A DNA stretch of 64,000 nt from contig NZ_JAUKPO010000002.1 in the NCBI RefSeq assembly GCF_030503435.1, positions 62,001 to 126,000 of the forward strand, written 5' to 3'. The translations under genes were made by a program, and so were the position numbers. This stretch comes from Rhodocytophaga aerolata (GTDB lineage: Bacteria; Bacteroidota; Bacteroidia; Cytophagales; 172606-1). This document shows positions 37,355 to 47,166 of the stretch, piece after piece (position 1 is the first letter of the stretch; each line of letters starts with the position of its first letter). The notes below the pieces were generated by a model. The model was not told where the DNA came from and did not search any database. It saw nothing but the letters and a program-made list of their open reading frames with translations.

Positions 37355-38007
37355 GTGTTTATTGTATGATTGAATAAAAGGCTGTTGGCTTAAAAAAGTA
37401 ACTTATGCCATACAAGGCTCTTTTCCGTGGATACAATCAGCAGAAAAAAAAGTAAGTGAAACAGAAAAGAGTTAGTAAAAAAAGCAGGTAATAAAACTTG
37501 TACAATAGCCTGGAAAATGGAAGGGTATTTTTAAAATACGCTGCAAAAGACTAGTAATAAAAATGTATACTATCTTGCTGGGCGCATGTTGTATTACTTA
37601 TACACTTGCTTCCTTCAGAATGAGTAATCTGTGAATCCATTTGCCAGAAGCCTGAAAACAAGCATTTTCTACAGTAGCACGAACACTAGAGAAACGCCTT
37701 CTGCTGCATTATACTCTTTCTCTAGCTATGTAAAATACATCTCAGTTTATAGATGTTCAGCCAGGCGGCTAAGTATGTATTGATGTAAATAGGTACGCAA
37801 TACTTTTCCATTTTTTACCTCTACTCCGCACACAACAAAACAGATAATTTCTAGAGAATATCACCATCTATTTTATTGTACTTGTCATTACCTGAAATGG
37901 AGATGTTTAATGTGAGAGCAAAACAACAGTTGTTAACGCTGCCATTAGCTATATACAAAGCAAGAGTAAGAAGAAATAAAATTTTGTCTATTCATTAGGG
38001 GCTTGGT
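37355..38007. other. Intergenic stretch without a gene
   Basis: About 650 bp of AT-rich sequence between two minus-strand genes. No gene, tRNA or clear hairpin was seen. It should hold the promoter of the lipoprotein gene and the 3' region of the rsb operon. Confidence 0.5.
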
Positions 38008-39330
38008 TTATGCGGTTTCCGCAGGCCATGTAAAAATAAAGGTTGCTCCTCTTCCCTGCGATTCTACCCAGACTTTGCCTCCTTTTTCAGAAGTAATTTT
38101 CTTGATAATAGATAAGCCTAGCCCGGTACTATCATTGGAGGAAGTATGTAAGGAATAATACATCTGGAAAATTTTCTCGTGGTATTCTTCAGGGATACCC
38201 GGGCCATCGTCTTTTACGGCAAACTCAATAAACTTTTCTTTCTCAATGGCACTTATGGCTATAATTCCTTGCTGGGTATCGTGGTACTTAATGGCATTTT
38301 CTATCAGGTTTGTAAATATCTGACGCAAATAAATTTCTTCGGTATGCAGCACTGGCATCTCACTTAGTATCTGTACTTCCAGGCCAGCTGGCAAAGCCAC
38401 AGATGCAATAATTTCCAGAAGCAAATTTTTTACATCGACGGTGGTTTGCTCTATATATTGACGGCCGGATTTAGAGTACGACAGAATACCGGTGATCAGG
38501 CTATCCATCCGTTTTACCTGTTCGTTGAGCATTTCAAAATGCATGTTCGCTTGTTCATTGCCCGAGGCCTTAACAGCTTTGTTTATCAATTTGGCAATGC
38601 CTTGAATATTGCGTAGCGGAGCTTTCAGATCATGCGAAACAGTGTAGGCAAATTCCTCAAGCTCTTTGTTCATTTTCTGCAACATCCCATTCGCTTCTTC
38701 TCTTTCTTTGAGCAGGGCTGATACATTGTTGTGCAGAGATTTAATTTCGTCCATCTGGTGCTCGGTTTGCATCTGCTTAATTCGCAAAGCTTCCATTACT
38801 TCCAGCAGTTGTATATTTTGCTGTTTTATTTCTTCATAGGGAGAGATACGGGATTCATTATTGAAGTATTCATTCCAGCCTTCTATAATTGGTTTATTAA
38901 TTGGAGGATGGTTGGCAGGTATTTTTTTCAGCAGCTTAACTTTTGTGCCATTGTTGAGCTTGCTTTCTATAAAAAACTGATCTACCAGCTTCTTTGCATT
39001 GGCAATACCCCACCCCTTACCGCCCAGGGGCTGTATATTTATTTTCAGAATTTCTTCAATATTGGGAATGCCCCGGCCATAATCAATAATTAATGCTTCC
39101 ACATACAAGTGCTTATCTTGCTCTATAATGCTGAATACAATGCTGCCTTCGCCTACATGTTCCAGCACATTGCGGCATATTTCCGATACAGCGGTCGCAA
39201 ACTTGGTTTGGGTAGGAACAGGCATGCCCGTTAATTGAGTTAGCTGCCTCGCCCGCTTATAGGCAAGCACAATATCTAATTCATTGGCTATACCTACTTT
39301 AACAATGTTCTGGTACGCATATTTATGCAT
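38008..39330 (-). CDS. Hybrid RsbT-like ATPase / histidine kinase
   Basis: A 440-residue cytosolic protein with two GHKL ATPase domains. Residues 1-135 resemble RsbT anti-sigma-type kinases (AVSEICRNVLEHV, DYGRGIPN, GKGWGIANAKKLVD). A coiled coil follows (about 175-225), then HisKA with the phospho-His in YTVSHDLKAPLRN, and the kinase ATPase (IFTNLIENAIKYH, DDGPGIPEEY, STGLGLSIIKK). No membrane segment. It ends the rsb operon, 5 bp after the phosphatase gene. It may pass stressosome status to a response regulator, none of which is encoded nearby. Confidence 0.88.
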   Translation of the reverse strand: MHKYAYQNIVKVGIANELDIVLAYKRARQLTQLTGMPVPTQTKFATAVSEICRNVLEHVGEGSIVFSIIEQDKHLYVEALIIDYGRGIPNIEEILKINIQPLGGKGWGIANAKKLVDQFFIESKLNNGTKVKLLKKIPANHPPINKPIIEGWNEYFNNESRISPYEEIKQQNIQLLEVMEALRIKQMQTEHQMDEIKSLHNNVSALLKEREEANGMLQKMNKELEEFAYTVSHDLKAPLRNIQGIAKLINKAVKASGNEQANMHFEMLNEQVKRMDSLITGILSYSKSGRQYIEQTTVDVKNLLLEIIASVALPAGLEVQILSEMPVLHTEEIYLRQIFTNLIENAIKYHDTQQGIIAISAIEKEKFIEFAVKDDGPGIPEEYHEKIFQMYYSLHTSSNDSTGLGLSIIKKITSEKGGKVWVESQGRGATFIFTWPAETA

Positions 39331-39335
39331 GGGCT

Positions 39336-40361
39336 TTATTTCTTTTGCTTTCCGGCTATTACTAATATATCATCTATTTTCCGGGTGTGATCTTTGTACA
39401 AAACAGCTGCCATTACACTGGGGTCGTGCAGGCGCAGGAGCGGATACTTGCTGAATTCCCACCGCGATTTTAGCCCATCTGAATGCAACAATACAATGGA
39501 GGTATCACTCCAGGAGAACTGGTGATTATGAATGGTGTTCGGAATATTGTGTCCCAGAATCCCGTTATAGGATATCAGGCTTTTATTTACTTCCAGAGAA
39601 AGCACCTTGCCGCCAATATTACCTATCCCACAAAAAGAAACTTTCCCAGCGGCAGACTGAATGAAGGCAACGGCTCCTACAGCTCCTCTGGTCCGTTTTA
39701 TTTCCTGATGAATAATTCTTAAGGCACCGGCCGGGTCAACAGCCAGACTTTCGGAAAGTACAGCCACCGCCTGCGTAGAAGCCATGTGTGCTTCTTCGCC
39801 ATGCCCCAGCCCGTCAGCAGCCATTATTACACACCCATCTTTCACAGGTAAGGCTCTCCAGGCATCCCCACAATAGGTTTCGCCAGTTTTGGCTACCATC
39901 ACTGCCCGTACGTCTAGTTGATTGAATCCAGTATTTTTTTTCCGGTCTTTTTCGGTGAGATAGATCCGGGATAAGACAACCGTGCCTTGTTCCGGCTGAG
40001 AGTATATATCAAATTCGTGCGACAGCCTTTTTATGGCTCCCAGGCCTTCTCCCTGTGAGCCTACTGTAGAAACGCCATCCTGCATCATCCGCAGCACATC
40101 TACCATGCCGGGGCCATTATCTACACTGATAATTTCAATACCGGCAGCCCGGCCCATACCCAGGGCTTTTACCAGTATTTCTCCGCCTGAAGTAGTATGT
40201 TTGATTAAATTGGAAGCTAGCTCAGAGGCAACAATATCTATTTTGCCTAGTTTGGCTTCTGTAAAGCCATAACTTTCGGCCAGTTTCTGTATCTCCCTTT
40301 TCGTCAGGCTAAGATAGCTTCTATCCGATACCGGAAAGCAGTGGTGTGCGTTAAATTCCAT
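39336..40361 (-). CDS. RsbT-like ATPase fused to SpoIIE/RsbX-type PP2C phosphatase
   Basis: A 341-residue protein. Residues 1-130 are an RsbT-like ATPase (KIDIVASELASNLIKH, DNGPGMVDVLRMMQDG, GEGLGAIKRLSHE). The C-terminal half is a PP2C-type phosphatase with MAADGLGHGEEAHMAS, SFCGIGNIGGK and VLLHSDGLKSRWE. In stressosome systems RsbX-type phosphatases reset phosphorylated RsbR and RsbS. The gene overlaps the rsbT end by 11 bp, showing tight coupling. Fusion of an ATPase to the phosphatase is less usual than a free RsbX. Confidence 0.88.
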   Translation of the reverse strand: MEFNAHHCFPVSDRSYLSLTKREIQKLAESYGFTEAKLGKIDIVASELASNLIKHTTSGGEILVKALGMGRAAGIEIISVDNGPGMVDVLRMMQDGVSTVGSQGEGLGAIKRLSHEFDIYSQPEQGTVVLSRIYLTEKDRKKNTGFNQLDVRAVMVAKTGETYCGDAWRALPVKDGCVIMAADGLGHGEEAHMASTQAVAVLSESLAVDPAGALRIIHQEIKRTRGAVGAVAFIQSAAGKVSFCGIGNIGGKVLSLEVNKSLISYNGILGHNIPNTIHNHQFSWSDTSIVLLHSDGLKSRWEFSKYPLLRLHDPSVMAAVLYKDHTRKIDDILVIAGKQKK

Positions 40362-40755
40362 TTTTCCAGCGGATGATCGTAACAGTTGTTCCTTTGCCTA
40401 CTTCACTTTTTATATCAAATTCATTTACTAACCGTTTGGCTCCCGGCAAGCCCAACCCCAGACTTTTACCTGTAGAGTATCCATCTTTCATCGCCAGGCG
40501 GATATCGGCTATGCCAGGGCCTTTGTCTGTAAAAGTTAACCTAATGCCGGTTACCCTGTCTTTGCCTATAATTTCCAGAATTACTACGCCGCCATTGGCA
40601 TATTTCAGCATGTTGCGCACCAGTTCACTTGCAGCCGTTATTAACTTAGTCTGATTGAGCAAACTCATGCCTATTTTGGTGGCAAACTCCTTTACACGGT
40701 TTCTGAATAAAATTACATCTTGTTCTTTTAGAATCTGTAGCGATTCCTTAGTCAT
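40351..40755 (-). CDS. rsbT: RsbT serine kinase (stressosome switch)
   Basis: A 134-residue GHKL kinase when started at ATG 40755 (MTKESLQILKEQDVILFRNR), which overlaps the rsbS stop by a few bases; the longer reading frame to 40797 is not needed. Motifs are TAASELVRNMLKYA (N box), DKGPGIADIRLAMKDG (G1) and GLGLGLPGAKRLVNEFDI (G2). RsbT phosphorylates RsbS and RsbR and then leaves the complex to act on a partner. Confident. Confidence 0.93.
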   Translation of the reverse strand: MTKESLQILKEQDVILFRNRVKEFATKIGMSLLNQTKLITAASELVRNMLKYANGGVVILEIIGKDRVTGIRLTFTDKGPGIADIRLAMKDGYSTGKSLGLGLPGAKRLVNEFDIKSEVGKGTTVTIIRWKNGI

Positions 40756-41146
40756 TACTATCATAATCCTCTTCCTCTCCAGTCTGGTCTTTGCCAATTC
40801 TCTTCTGAAGAAGCTCCATCCCCTTTTCTACATTCAATGCCGTGTGTACGCCTGAAAGTGTTAACCCTAACTCTACCAGAGTAATAGCCACGGCAGGCTG
40901 CATCCCCACCACTACTGTTTCCGCATCCATAATCTTAGTCATAGAAGCAATATTGCCCAGGATACGGCCCATAAATGAATCTACAATACTTACGGCAGAA
41001 ATATCGATAAGCACTCCTTTGGCATCTACCTGGCTTACCATGTTAATCAGGTCGTTTTCCAGACTAAGCGCTAAGCGGTCATACAAATCTACCTGAATGG
41101 TAACCAGCAGAAAATGCCCCATTTTTAGTATTGGTATTCTATCCAT
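40748..41146 (-). CDS. rsbS: RsbS STAS-domain stressosome scaffold
   Basis: A 132-residue single STAS domain: MDRIPILKMGHFLLVTIQVD, then the phospho-acceptor region DISAVSIVDSFMGRILGNIA and GMQPAVAITLVELGLTLSGV. RsbS builds the stressosome core with RsbR and is the substrate of RsbT. It overlaps the rsbR stop by 8 bases and the rsbT start, so R, S and T are coupled. Confident. Confidence 0.94.
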   Translation of the reverse strand: MDRIPILKMGHFLLVTIQVDLYDRLALSLENDLINMVSQVDAKGVLIDISAVSIVDSFMGRILGNIASMTKIMDAETVVVGMQPAVAITLVELGLTLSGVHTALNVEKGMELLQKRIGKDQTGEEEDYDSND

Positions 41147-42008
41147 TGTTCTGCCGGTTTTTTTCTACTCGTTTTACTTCCACATTAAGCATAGAGAAGG
41201 CTAATTTTAATGCACTAGCCAGGGAGGCCTTGGTTTTTATATGAGAAAGATCTATGCCCAGGTGAACAATCGTTTGGGCAATTTCAGGGCGTATGCCACT
41301 AATAATACATTCGGCACCCATTAACCTGGTAGCACTTACCGTTTTCAGCAAATGTTGAGCCACTAGGGAATCTACCGCAGGCACGCCGGATATATCCAGT
41401 ATAGCTATAGTGCTGCCGGTATTTACAATCTCCTGCAACAGATTTTCCATCACTATCTGGGTACGCATACTATCTAAGGTACCAATAATAGGCAGGGCCA
41501 CTACGCCTTCCCATACCCGGATAACCGGTGTAGAAATTTCATTCATCTCATCTGTCTGCCGGATAATTACTTCTTCGCGTCCCTTAATGAATGTTTCAAA
41601 CGTTATGATATTCAGGCTATCTATTAACTTATTGATAGCAATGTAGGAATCAAGTAATACTTTGGGGTCATCGGTATACTCTTTTTCAAGGGTTTGGGTG
41701 AGGGCTTGTTTCAGGCTCAACACAAACTGCGCTGTTTCGCGGGGCGAAAATCCATGCCTTGCTCTGGAAACCGAAATGTCGCTTAAAATTCCGCTTACCT
41801 GTTCAAAATCCTTAGACTGCGTATTATCTATGTTATCTGAGTTGAGTGTTTTCAGTAGTGCCGTCAGCAACTCATCTGACTGGTTTCTTAGTTCATCATT
41901 GGACATCAAATCTTCCCGTAACGCCTGATCCTCCATTTGATTACTCATCCAGGTTTCTAATAAATGCTTTTTACTCTTCTGCAGAAATTTTAAGCTTTGG
42001 TTCTTCAT
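41139..42008 (-). CDS. rsbR: RsbR stressosome sensor
   Basis: A 289-residue protein from ATG 42008 (MKNQSLKFLQKSKKHLLETW); the open frame continues 90 codons upstream but that part looks non-coding. The N-terminal about 150 residues are an RsbR_N sensor-type helical domain (VSRARHGFSPRETAQFVLSL), the C-terminal 120 a STAS domain (VWEGVVALPIIGTLDSMRTQ, LDISGVPAVDSLVAQHL, SGIRPEIAQTIVHLGIDLS). It is the first gene of the rsb operon. The stimulus is unknown. Confidence 0.92.
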   Translation of the reverse strand: MKNQSLKFLQKSKKHLLETWMSNQMEDQALREDLMSNDELRNQSDELLTALLKTLNSDNIDNTQSKDFEQVSGILSDISVSRARHGFSPRETAQFVLSLKQALTQTLEKEYTDDPKVLLDSYIAINKLIDSLNIITFETFIKGREEVIIRQTDEMNEISTPVIRVWEGVVALPIIGTLDSMRTQIVMENLLQEIVNTGSTIAILDISGVPAVDSLVAQHLLKTVSATRLMGAECIISGIRPEIAQTIVHLGIDLSHIKTKASLASALKLAFSMLNVEVKRVEKNRQNNG

Positions 42009-42476
42009 AAATGTTAGCGTACGGAATACGATGGTTAGATTATCGTAAGATTGGAAAAATTTGTGTAAAACTACTAATAAAAAAGAACCTATATAGTAGA
42101 AATTATTACGAAGACTGATGAAAACTGTATAAACCAGCAACCCCTTTAGTAAAAAAAGTCTACAGCAAAAATATAGAATACTATGCGTATGAACTATCTT
42201 TATTCCCGGCTTCTCTGCTAAAAAGTAAAACCACGCCTGGTTAGCAGCCTTGCTTGATTCAGCACTACATTCTGGCAAATTCTTCTGGTATTAGCCCAAC
42301 AGGCGTGTTGAATCTATTGAGTCTGTTTTCCGCATCTTCAACAACATACCTTCTTCCTTTTCATCTCTGTTTTTCCTTCGCATACACGCGTAAAATAAAC
42401 GTTGTTATGTCTGGCTATTCTATTGCCACAAATGAATGATAGGCATAAACTTTTGGTTCCTGTCTATAAAGCATGG
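42009..42476. other. Intergenic stretch without a gene
   Basis: About 470 bp between the rsbR start and the rph stop. No gene was recognised; it should hold the rsb operon promoter. Confidence 0.5.
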
Positions 42477-45543
<3,067 letters not shown>

Positions 45544-45545
45544 AA

Positions 45546-45580
45546 TATCTTAGTTACTAAATATCTTATTTACTAAGATA
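45546..45580 (-). promoter_or_regulatory. Palindromic operator of the marR-rph operon
   Basis: TATCTTAGT (45546-45554) and ACTAAGATA (45572-45580) are a perfect 9-bp inverted repeat 17 bp apart, and the left half also contains TTAGTTACTAA, itself a dyad. The site ends 2 bp before the marR start codon, a typical place for autorepression by a MarR protein. Confidence 0.7.
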
Positions 45581-45583
45581 GTA

Positions 45584-45950
45584 TAAATATGCATTGTTTC
45601 AAATTATTTTTGATAAAAATCACAGGAACTAGTAGAAATACTGATGGAAGGGAATTATTATACAAAGCTTGGTAAAAGAATGGAAGCTATATGGACTGCA
45701 AATTTACCCAACATAAATCACTTGTAACGCTTGAGCTAAGGGCAGGATATGCTTTTGGCGGACAAAGGAGAAGCACTTGAACTTATTGGAGCACCAGAGA
45801 AAAGTCCGGGGTGAGAAATAATGTACTACCGTGAAAAATTGATTGAGTATTAGCTGTAACACTTTGGTTTAACGTAGTTAACGTTTACCAAAATTGCTTG
45901 GCAGAAGTTTCGCGTGGGAAGTAACTACGTGCGGATTTTATACAGGGGGT
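45584..45950. other. Intergenic stretch, possible decayed RNA remnants
   Basis: No protein gene. Downstream of the RNA-array terminator (minus strand) it contains a 9-bp inverted repeat listed separately and scattered words such as CGTAGTTACTTC that recall the array motifs, but no unit could be assembled. Confidence 0.4.
45872..45930 (-). repeat. Stem-loop with Y-RNA-array-like motif words
   Basis: On the minus strand ACGTAGTTA (45930-45922) and TAACTACGT (45880-45872) are exact complements around a 41-nt loop. The left arm reads into ACGTAGTTACTTC, joining words that are separate in the array units (CGUAG and UUACUUC). It may be a decayed unit or chance; no T arm is present. Confidence 0.4.
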
Positions 45951-45985
45951 CGAAAAAACAAGATTTGCCACCGAAAAGGCAAAAC
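45951..45985 (-). terminator. Intrinsic terminator closing the RNA array
   Basis: On the minus strand TTTGCC and GGCAAA pair around an 8-nt loop and are followed by TCTTGTTTTTT. It lies about 45 bp downstream of the last array unit (46030), consistent with a transcript that ends after the array. Confidence 0.72.
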
Positions 45986-46029
45986 AACTACTGATATGTA
46001 TAGGGAACTATGGCTTTTATTATAGTACA

Positions 46030-46171
46030 AAAGGGCAACAAACGAAAAGTCTCTATATAGCGTGTCTACCAATTCCACCATTCCGGAGCTCTCCGAAAGC
46101 AGGACTCGAACCTGCACGTTCTTGCGAACACTAGCACCCAAAGCGAAGAAATACTTTTCTACGGCACCTTT
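46030..46171 (-). ncRNA. Permuted tRNA(Leu)-like Y-RNA candidate (unit 7)
   Basis: Read on the minus strand: outer stem AAAGG, conserved TGCCGTAG, inner stem AAAAGT, TTTCTTCGC, then the 3' half of a class II tRNA (variable arm GTGTTCGCAAGAACGT, T arm GCAGGTTCGAGTCCTGC), acceptor strand TTTCGGA, loop GAGC, acceptor strand TCCGGAA, D region GGTGGAATTGGTAGACACGC, inner stem ACTTTT, conserved CGTTTGTTG and CCCTTT. The long variable arm and the D sequence are those of tRNA-Leu. The halves are in swapped order and the anticodon arm is gone, so it cannot be read as a normal tRNA. Coordinates are from base-pairing, not from mapped ends. Confidence 0.85.
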
Positions 46172-46178
46172 ATAAAAT

Positions 46179-46316
46179 AGGGGTAACAAACAATAAGTCG
46201 CTTATGTTGCTCTACCACTGAGCTATTCCGGCATATGAGGTAATAGAGCCGGAAGCGGGATTCGAACCCGCGACCCACCGATTAGATTCGAAGTAAGACT
46301 TATTTACGACACCCTG
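46179..46316 (-). ncRNA. Permuted tRNA(Thr)-like Y-RNA candidate (unit 6)
   Basis: On the minus strand: CAGGGT, conserved GTCGTA, inner stem AATAAGTC, TTACTTCG, T arm GCGGGTTCGAATCCCGC, acceptor strand TTCCGGC, 15-nt loop, acceptor strand GCCGGAA (7 perfect pairs), D arm GCTCAGTGGTAGAGC, inner stem GACTTATT (8 perfect pairs), conserved GTTTGTT, ACCCCT. The acceptor, D and T arms are those of a bacterial tRNA-Thr, in permuted order. No anticodon stem can be formed. It starts only 4 bases after the tRNA-Lys discriminator base. Confidence 0.87.
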
Positions 46317-46319
46317 TAG

Positions 46320-46394
46320 TGTGCCCGGAGGGATTCGAACCCTCGACCCCCTGCTTAAAAGGCAGGTGCTACTAACCAGCTGAGCTACGAGCAC
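46320..46394 (-). tRNA. tRNA-Lys (anticodon UUU), D arm with one extra base
   Basis: Conventional order on the minus strand: acceptor GTGCTCG with CGGGCAC, anticodon stem CCTGC/GCAGG around loop CTTTTAA (anticodon TTT), T arm GAGGGTTCGAATCCCTC, discriminator A, no CCA. The D arm reads GCTCAGCTGGTTAGTAGC, one base longer than the usual GCTC...GAGC, which weakens the fourth D-stem pair. It lies inside the array of permuted units, so it is either a working tRNA or a relative of their ancestors. Confidence 0.85.
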
Positions 46395-46532
46395 AAAATG
46401 TTTATTGGTTTGCCCACAGCCATCAGCATTAGTTGCCGGACTAGTTACTTACGGGCAATATATTGGTTTCTTATGGTCCTTTTTCATAGACATCTTATTA
46501 AGTTTTTGAACTTTGCATACTTCATAAGCAAC
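46395..46532 (-). other. Spacer between array unit 5 and tRNA-Lys
   Basis: 138 bp without a T arm or array motif. On the minus strand TTGCCC and GGGCAA could pair across about 38 nt just ahead of tRNA-Lys. It may hold the tRNA-Lys promoter. Confidence 0.4.
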
Positions 46533-46666
46533 GAAGGAGTAACAGGCAACCTGAGTAGCGGGGCAACGCATGCCGGGAGTTGAACCCGGATACCTTTGCT
46601 GCACAGTGGCAACTATGATATTCCTCCCCTGAGTGCGCGAAGTAACCCATGTTTACGACATCCTTC
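46533..46666 (-). ncRNA. Variant Y-RNA candidate with T arm, no clear D arm (unit 5)
   Basis: On the minus strand: GAAGGA, conserved TGTCGTA, inner stem AACATGGG, TTACTTCGC, a hairpin CATAG-TTGCCA-CTGTG, a canonical T arm CCGGGTTCAACTCCCGG, then CTCAGGTT (pairs with the inner stem with one A-G mismatch and one G-U), GCCTGTTAC and TCCTTC. The frame and T arm match the other units, but no clear acceptor pair and D arm follow the T arm. The small hairpin could be an anticodon-like or variable-arm remnant. Confidence 0.7.
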
Positions 46667-46678
46667 TTTACTTACCAT

Positions 46679-46812
46679 GAAAGGGCAACGGCCGAAGGGC
46701 GTACAAGTTGGCATTCTACCATTGAACTATCTTTTATTTGCATAAAAGGTGGGAATCGAACCCACAACCTCCAGCGTGACAGGCGAAGTAACGCCCTTCT
46801 ACGGCACCTTTC
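46679..46812 (-). ncRNA. Permuted tRNA(Asp)-like Y-RNA candidate (unit 4)
   Basis: On the minus strand: GAAAGG, conserved TGCCGTA, inner stem GAAGGGCGT, TACTTCG, then CTGTCACGCTGGAGG, which is the anticodon loop (GTC) and 3' anticodon strand of tRNA-Asp, T arm GTGGGTTCGATTCCCAC, acceptor strand CTTTTAT, GNRA-type loop GCAA, acceptor strand ATAAAAG (7 perfect pairs), D arm AGTTCAATGGTAGAAT, CCAAC (4 of 5 pairs with GCTGG), inner stem ACGCCCTTC (9 perfect pairs), GGCCGTTG, CCCTTTC. It is the clearest evidence that the flanking frame was inserted at the anticodon loop. Confidence 0.88.
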
Positions 46813-46818
46813 TATGTC

Positions 46819-46948
46819 TGGGGTAACAAGCGGGCAGCCTTCTTTTCATTGCTCTAACCACTGAGCTACTTCTAACTTTTGCCAGAAGGCAGGGCTCGAA
46901 CCTGCGTCCGATGAGGTCAAACGAAGTATTGCTACCCTACGACACCCA
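46819..46948 (-). ncRNA. Permuted tRNA-like Y-RNA candidate (unit 3)
   Basis: On the minus strand: TGGGT, conserved GTCGTA, inner stem GGGTAGC, AATACTTCG, T arm GCAGGTTCGAGCCCTGC, acceptor strand CTTCTGGC, loop AAAA, acceptor strand GTTAGAAG (8 pairs including two G-U), D arm GCTCAGTGGTTAGAGC, ATGA (pairs with TCAT as an anticodon-stem remnant), inner stem GCTGCCC, conserved GCTTGTT, ACCCCA. The parent tRNA is not identified. Only 6 bp separate it from unit 4. Confidence 0.86.
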
Positions 46949-46963
46949 TTTTATTTTAGCAAA

Positions 46964-47034
46964 CAGAGCAACAAACAAACAGTGTGTTTTCAAATTACAC
47001 GTCTGCGATGAAACGCTACTCTACGTATGTGCTT
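46964..47034 (-). ncRNA. Degenerate array unit (unit 2)
   Basis: On the minus strand CGTAGAGTAGCGTTTCATCG resembles the 5' frame of unit 1 (CGTAGAAAAGTATTCCTTCG) and GTTTGTTTGTTGCTC resembles the 3' frame (GTTTGTTGCCC). Between them GTGTAATTTGAAAACAC could be a decayed T arm. There is no acceptor or D arm and no good inner stem. Probably a decaying copy. Confidence 0.5.
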
Positions 47035-47051
47035 ATAACTTTTGTTTTTTA

Positions 47052-47166
47052 AAAACAGAGAAGGGCTACTAACGAAAAGTCCGTACAGGAATTGAACCTG
47101 ACTGTCTTTGCAGACAGTTGCAACCAAAAGCGAAGGAATACTTTTCTACGGCACCTTCTCTGTTTT
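47052..47166 (-). ncRNA. Y-RNA candidate with T arm next to the Ro gene stop (unit 1)
   Basis: It begins at the base after the Ro stop codon. AAAACAGAGAAGG and CCTTCTCTGTTTT form a 13-bp outer stem; inside lie TGCCGTAG, inner stem AAAAGT, ATTCCTTCGC, a long hairpin ACTGTC-TGCAAA-GACAGT like a class II variable arm, T arm CAGGTTCAATTCCTG, inner stem ACTTTT, CGTTAGTAG. Acceptor and D arm are absent. Followed by TTTTT, the hairpin could also act as terminator or processing signal for the Ro message. Confidence 0.75.

Noticed and set aside
42009-42278. N-terminal extension of rsbR
   Set aside because: The extra 90 codons have no domain resemblance and an unlikely composition; ATG 42008 starts the recognised RsbR_N region.
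45938-46394. Open reading frames of 60 to 83 codons inside the tRNA-like array on the minus strand
   Set aside because: They run through T arms and acceptor stems of the RNA units, and the protein words (for example RVRVLLSESS) are just translated tRNA sequence.
46679-46812. Permuted units read as functional circularly permuted tRNAs that are spliced to normal tRNAs
   Set aside because: Most units cannot form an anticodon stem, the acceptor ends are sealed by short loops, and two units have no D arm. The Y-RNA reading explains the shared frame better, though unit 4 keeps this idea open.
46030-47166. CRISPR-like array
   Set aside because: Units are 107 to 142 bp, not identical, and the shared parts are split on both sides of a tRNA body; no cas gene is present.
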